Assembly: GCA_002221725.1 (NCBI GenBank)
Contig: NJFT01000009.1
Location: 124,001-188,000 of the forward strand
Source: Scedosporium boydii
Taxonomy: Eukaryota; Ascomycota; Sordariomycetes; Microascales; Microascaceae
DNA length: 64,000 nt
Direction of reading: 5' to 3'
Below, piece by piece: positions 58,385 to 64,000 of the stretch (positions are counted from its first letter, which is position 1; each line of letters begins with the position of its first letter). Position numbers and translations under genes: made by a program. Under the pieces are notes generated by a model. It was not told where the DNA came from. It did no database searches and was given only the letters and a program-made list of their open reading frames with translations.

Positions 58385-60732
58385 CCACCGCTCACTATTG
58401 AGAGCCAGTTCACGAGAAGCTCCACCGTTTGTCCTGAACGGGTCCACCCACTTGGAAGTAGAGAAACACTACTATCATGCACAGTCGGACGCAAGTCGAC
58501 GCCTTCTGGGTAGGACAGCTCCGTGGCTGCAGAGAGTAGGGTAACAATACGCGACAGAATAGCCGTTATAGCTCAAGAGGTAAGTCCGCCCGTCCGGAAA
58601 CAGCTCGGGGAAATAAAATCTAGGCACCGAGACGGGTCCAAAGAAAGGAGAAAATAGGAAGTGAGACAGAAAGCGAAGAGAAGATAGGAAAAGAGCGCAT
58701 CATCCGTCATAGGACGCAACAACACTACTGGCCAATCAAGGCAGTTGTCGGTGACGGCAATGTCGGGCCCTGTAGGGTAGACACCTGCTCCATCCGTACA
58801 AGCACGCTATGTACGTAAACTAGGAACAGAGCTTGAGGGTGGTTTGGGGAGCGCCAAGCAATGGAAACAGGGAGACGGTGGACGTGCGCTTGACGATACG
58901 TACCCCCTTTTGTCCCTCCATGAAAAAGAGCTTGATCTCGTCGATGCCGTCGTGTTCAACGTGGTTAGGTGGGAGCAGCACCACTAAGCTAATCCCAACG
59001 CGGCGGTGTGGTACGACTGCACCGGCCTGTTCAGAAGAGCCAGACGGCTAATACTACCAAGGAATGCGACGTTGGGGACCCGTCTCTTCGTCCACTCCGG
59101 AGTGTTGTGCCCAGATCCGGGTCGCGTCCTCTTCCGCAATTTTTTTGGCCGCCTCTGATAATACCTAGCCCTTGGACCCGGGTGTCTAATTTGCGCCTGG
59201 CTGATTACAAGTACTTCGTGCTGTGATCGGCAAACGTTCGAGCCCGCAAAACCTCGTGTGCAAACAATCAGATAGCCGAGCTAAAGAGACCTATCATGTC
59301 CTTCGTACGGAACATACAATGATGGTGTACACTACACTACACTCTTGTAATATTAAAAAATTTTCCTCGTTAGATGCAGTAGTGGAGGGTATGCGAAGGA
59401 CGAAAAGGCAGCACGAGATGGTAAGTGGGGTAACTAGGTTGATGCTAAATGACCCTATTTCAAGTTAAAAAAACCTGTGCATGTTTAAACTAGTCCAGGC
59501 TATCGAGACGGAGACAACGAGCTTCTACACTACTTCGTGCACGGGTGAGCCTGGCGCCGCGTAGGGCCTAGGTTCAATGTTCTGTTTGTATCCTCGCCAG
59601 GCTTCACCAGGCTGGTCCGGCTCAGGAAAGGAAGCGGATGGGCAGAGTCCATGCCTTTACCATCGCGCCCGGAAACACGACCCAACGAGAGAGGCAATAT
59701 AAAAGTGAAGGCAAGGTGGAACCAACACTTCCATCGACCCTTCTTTCCCCCTGGATTCAAATCGTTGGTCGCGACGTGGGGGAGGTGGAAAGAGCGAGGG
59801 CGCCCTCATACGCAGCCAGGCAAGCACCAACAGCGCCATTCCCAGAGTTACACCAGTCCCAAGAAACCTGCCCCTGTCTGGTTGTCAGAGTCTGTACTTC
59901 ATAAGTCTTCTTCGAAGTCATTACACCATCCTGGGAGTGACAAAACCCCTCATTTAACTCTCTCCCATGATGGTGGAGTGGACCAAACAAAGGACATTGG
60001 TCAATGAGAGTTTACGAAATAATGCTTTGGAGCCCTGGATCGGGGAAAAGTGGGAGCAGCGGGTATTTCGCACCGGGAGCCTGTAGGGTCCCCTTCCCCG
60101 TCCTCTTTTCCAGTTCTCAGCCGATGGAACGTTCGATAGATTAGCAAATACGGGGATAGGATAGATCCATGCCCAAATAGCACAGACATGAGTAAGCGGT
60201 TACTATGCTTTTCTGCAGGGAGAATGCTAGTCTTGCCCGGAGTTTTTTTTTTACCTGTGTCCTCGGATCTCAGATCAATGATATTGATACGTCCCAAACT
60301 ACATAGTATGAAGTAGGGACCATGATAATATGACAGCCCTGGATGAACGATGGGGTATATCTATACGCGTGGTTTCAAGTTATGTACATACCTCTCCAAG
60401 CTCATTTCATCTTCTTTCTGGCAATCCAACTTGATCGCATGAGCCCTGATAAAATGGGATGAATAGATGACTGTCCCTCTTCGGACTTAAGTCTCCGACC
60501 GACTAATATCTCATCGTACTATTGCGAATATTAGATCATGAAATGTCTGTCTGGTACGTGCGCTTTCGGGCGTCAGCGAGACAACCCTCATCATTACCCA
60601 CATGTCGCATGTTTACCAGGGCGATTCTTGTTCGGCAAACCCTGTGAAAGACCCAGACAATCATTGGCTCATTCCAAGAAAGGAGGACAATACATACTTG
60701 TACACTGCTCATACATTATGACAATCTTACAC

Positions 60733-60877
60733 TACGAAGTACTGCGTAGTATGAAGTAGCAGCATTAGGAAACAAGAAAAGTGGGGGGATCGGTCTCTCG
60801 GAACCGACATCACAGACGCAGACACAGACGCAGAGAGAAAGACTCGAGTCGATTCAAAGACGACAAAGTACTTCGTA
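60733..60877. repeat. Convergent pair of 9-mers
   Basis: TACGAAGTA at 60733 continues as CTGCGTAGTATGAAGTAG, giving further degenerate copies. TACTTCGTA lies at 60869 and is followed by CACTACTTC. The pair faces inward across about 130 bp. Confidence 0.8.
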
Positions 60878-62657
60878 CACTACTTCAAACTTCCTCAAAC
60901 GAGGACAAATATTCTCATCCCATTTCTCCTCCGCACCCTCCGCGCTATTCCACACCCACACCAAACCTACCAAGCCTTGGTGAGCAAATGAGGTAGTGTC
61001 CTGTATTTCGTCGTGTACAAAGGTAGCATACACTAAACTACGAGTGGGTTAGCTCAGTCCCAGCACAAGAAAGTGGTACTGATATGAGTACAGAAGTACT
61101 TCTTAACCCACAAGGAGGTACATTGCGAGTCTCGGTGTGGGCTGTGCTGGCTCGGGTACCTGGTTTCGGCGTTTACAAGTACGAAATACTTCGCTGTCCT
61201 TGACCAGTGCTGCCAGAGATTTCCCGACCAAGAAAGCCTCAGGACACTATTTTAAGTCGAAAAATCTGCCTAGCATTAATTAGCACTAACTTGTACCTTT
61301 TTCTCCAGGGCACGCTAGTCTAGCGGGTGCGGCGCATGCACATCCGAAACAACCTAGAAGCACCCTACATCATACGCATACTACATCCAGCCTAGACCTT
61401 GACCCATCCAAATTAATTTGGCCCTCATCTCTTTTCTGGTTTTTTCCTCCATTCGACATTCCTGTTCTTTTTCGGGACCCAATTGTCAGGTGCTTCTCGA
61501 CACACTTCGTACCGGTTCCCCTCTGTGGAGAGCTCCAGGGATGCGGCTGCTAACTTAGCCTTACACCGTTGACGGCATCATCGTATGCGCAGTCGAAGAA
61601 CATTAGAGATCTGCCCTATCATTCATCATCGTCGTGGAAAACGGCCCCTTCCGCAAGCTTACACTACAGCTGGCCCCCAGATGTCTGACCTACTAAAAAT
61701 AATCTCGCGTGGGGTGCTGGGAAGCTTCCTGGCAGTGGCTTGCTTGAAGATGGCAATGCTAGATTAGGCACGATTTTCTTGATGACGGGGTACGACGGCG
61801 GTTCCGAATACCAAGGGGGCCCGACCTCGACCATCCGGGGACGATCGTCAAGCCCGTCGCCGAAAATGCCACAGCTTCAGTGCTAATGTTAATTGATCTC
61901 AACTGTGCTTGTGCTCCTCGGCACCGAGGCACGGCAGAGAATGCGGTTCGTGAACACAGGAAACGCAGTTCATCAATGTCTTGCATGCACGGGACATTCT
62001 GAAGACCTTAGTATTGCGTCAAGCCAGATGCATCGTACGAAACAACAGCCTCACGTTCCTCCAACAAGGCACGCTCTAATATTAGCTATCCGTCTGGCTA
62101 CACACGGAGCAGAGGGAAGAAAAGGACACGACGACGGCGATGATGCTACGTTATTCATTGATCAGGTTGATCTGCTTCCGCCGAACTTTTAGTTTGACAA
62201 AGACAACTGCGACTCTGAGCCTTGATTGTTAATTCATGTCCTTTGTGCGTGGGCCAAGACGTCTTCGCATTGCAACCCTCGTCAACTGCAATGCCACCTC
62301 TGACGAGGGTACAGCCTCTTAGCCTGGTCTGGCCCGGCCATCCCCTACCCCTGTCGATACAGGGCATCAAGTCTTGAAGATATCCATTGATCGCGAATCG
62401 AAGAAAACCACTCGACAGGGTACTTCTGTCGTCCCAGGCCCTGCCGCCCATTCTTACGGACGTAAGGTCTGCGAAGCAGGCCACGCTAGTGGCTTGGGAA
62501 GTTGAGACTACGACTTCGGCTCTGGTGCATCGAACCGACTTTTGCCGCTCCACTGACAAATTTTCTCCAACGATACACGAAGTACTATGCGTACGTCCTG
62601 ACACCATCAAACTGACATCAAATTAGTCCACACCCTTTCCCTTTTCGCCCGTCCCAA

Positions 62658-62670
62658 CCCCCCCCCCCCC
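62658..62670 (+). repeat. C13 homopolymer
   Basis: Thirteen consecutive cytosines in intergenic DNA. The length may be unreliable in sequencing. Confidence 0.9.
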
Positions 62671-64000
62671 AAATGGGCAGTAAAAAGACACGGAAGTGGC
62701 CCCTACTCCAACTATACTCCAAGTGATAAGCAGACGCCGACAAATCCGAAAGATCAACCATCGACCCAGCCCAGCACATGCATGGAAGCCTTCAGGCCCC
62801 CTGCCTCTCCATCCACATTCGTCGAGTCTTCATGTGTGAGGGCTTCTTCGTGCAGGCTACCACCCAACCTGGGTCCCCATCGCGGGTCCCAGCCAGGGAC
62901 CACAACGCGGTCACATTAGCAGCATGGCAAGGAGACGAAGTACATACATGCAACGAGTAATAATTGCAGCTGCCAGCGAGCCTCATTACTAGCGCTTAGA
63001 GACTCGGTGTTCCACACGGAAACACCGCACCCATCAGAGGCGAGCAAAGATATGCCTCAGTGGCAGTTCTCTCTCATTTCCACCGCTTCCGGTACGTCGC
63101 GGAAAACAGAGCCATCAGGGTGCACTGCGCGGGGATCCACGCAACAAAACGGACTTGGGGACAGCCGTAGCCAGCTGTGAAAATCAAATTACCTAACGCA
63201 GTTTAGCGGGTCCCGGCCAGATGGACTGGAAAAAGGAAATGACCAACCATCAAGCCGTGATGACCTGCCCTCTCGGATGAATTCGTCTTCCATGTTAGAA
63301 ATGCACTGGCTCTGAATCCACCCTGCTTGCGATTCAAACCCCATAAACGTCATTCGCCAATCCAGCAGGAGAGAGAATTCTCTTGAGCTGCAGGGTGCAG
63401 CAAGGACAAGGATCGAAAGGGGATCAAACACACGAGCCTGTTGCAGCACGATAGCAGTGGCGTCAATTGATCTTCTCTCCTCTAGTAATACGAAGTCCAT
63501 CATCCGCCTTGCCAGAGCAGGTCGGACGCTGACGGCGACTAAGGTTACTCTTCTCCGAGACTGGTCGGCGGTGTGGCTCCTTATTTGCCCGTCGTTGAAC
63601 CCACCCCGCCAACTGGAACGCGACAACGGCGCGGGGCGGTCTGGGAGGCGTAATTTCACCAAACCGTACTTCTTCTTTGAGAAGCCTCTTCAATCGAAAA
63701 TCCTGGGCACCCTGCAGTAGCTCGCCCAGTTTATAGGGGCTAGGGAAGGTACTACTTCACGCGTGCATACTCTTACCTTCTCTCTCTCTCCTCGGGTCGG
63801 TGCACACTTTTCCAGCTGCGTACATGAGACAGGACATTAGTGACAGAACCCGATCATCCTACCGACATGAAGGTACAGCTCGTGGGAGGCGCCCTAGGAC
63901 CCAATGGCGGCCGCCTGTTTCCGGACCCATGTCGCAAGGCACCGACTGATTGGACACGGCTTTTGGATCCCCACCCTGCCACACCCGTCATTGGTTCGAT

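Larger units (their letters stand above)
22507..60877. repeat. Dispersed 9-mer TACGAAGTA / TACTTCGTA
   Basis: At least 24 exact copies found by eye. TACGAAGTA starts at 22507, 27486, 27493, 32783, 33345, 36261, 47076, 47446, 49934, 54584, 57538, 58330, 58376 and 60733. TACTTCGTA starts at 33015, 33491, 36832, 38006, 39445, 45576, 46846, 48496, 56399 and 60869. About 0.5 would be expected for random sequence. None was seen in coding exons. Many further sites differ by one base, and several copies sit inside a longer inverted form such as TACGAAGTACTTC. No protein-coding element is associated with the copies. Confidence 0.88.
53498..64000. other. Very long gene-poor region upstream of the zinc-finger gene
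   Basis: About 10.5 kb with no recognised gene on either strand. The longest ORFs (54062-54712 plus, 62155-62610 minus, 63189-63662 minus) have no domains and ordinary noise composition. Exact copies of the 9-mer are at 54584, 56399, 57538, 58330, 58376, 60733 and 60869. TACGGAGTA is at 54435. Short tandem GCGACT units lie at 55449-55472 and a C13 run at 62658-62670. The left end (53500-54000) is likely the zinc-finger gene's leader and promoter. Confidence 0.6.

Noticed and set aside
22507..60877. Similarity of TACTTCGTA to the arm of a loxP recombination site
   Set aside because: Only 7-8 bases agree, the spacer and paired 13-bp arms are absent, and a phage recombination site has no place here.
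61050..61070. GGGTTAGCTCAGT, matching a tRNA A-box
   Set aside because: No anticodon stem or B-box follows within 100 nt.

Overview
The window is nuclear DNA of a filamentous ascomycete (Pezizomycotina, most likely a Eurotiomycete). The evidence is short spliceosomal introns (56-103 nt) with GT..AG ends and CTAAC/CTGAC-type branch sites, genes typical of this group (giant involucrin-repeat/Leashin-type protein, membrane P450, fungal RING and C2H2 proteins, APC2), and no bacterial operon structure. The species cannot be named from what is seen. All five well-supported genes lie on the minus strand.

Layout. (1) 1-21829: the 5' part of one enormous gene with one visible intron (6698-6756). It reads open to the left edge and gives more than 7,250 codons. 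The protein is lysine-cluster/acidic repeat throughout and looks like the Woronin-body tether Leashin (Lah), usually annotated 'involucrin repeat protein'; the C-terminus is outside the window. (2) 24721-26492: a two-exon microsomal cytochrome P450 with all hallmark motifs. (3) 28481-31111: a four-exon RING-finger protein with a Pro/Gln/His-rich N-terminal half. (4) 41753-44377: an intronless APC2 gene, the cullin-like scaffold of the anaphase-promoting complex. (5) 51910-53497: a four-exon zinc-finger protein with two atypical C2H2-like fingers. A weak candidate for a tiny two-exon gene lies at 38470-38713 on the plus strand.

The rest (about 31-41.7 kb, 44.4-51.9 kb and 53.5-64 kb) is strikingly gene-poor. 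No transposase, reverse transcriptase, tRNA or rRNA was recognised there. These stretches carry a dispersed 9-mer, TACGAAGTA or its complement TACTTCGTA. I counted at least 24 exact copies, against about 0.5 expected by chance, and found none in the coding exons. This motif family and the repeat architecture of the giant gene are the two observations most worth following up.

The genes do not form a biosynthetic cluster. They are unrelated housekeeping, regulatory and cell-biology genes: septal-pore/Woronin-body organisation, ubiquitin ligation, cell-cycle proteolysis, transcription and oxidation.
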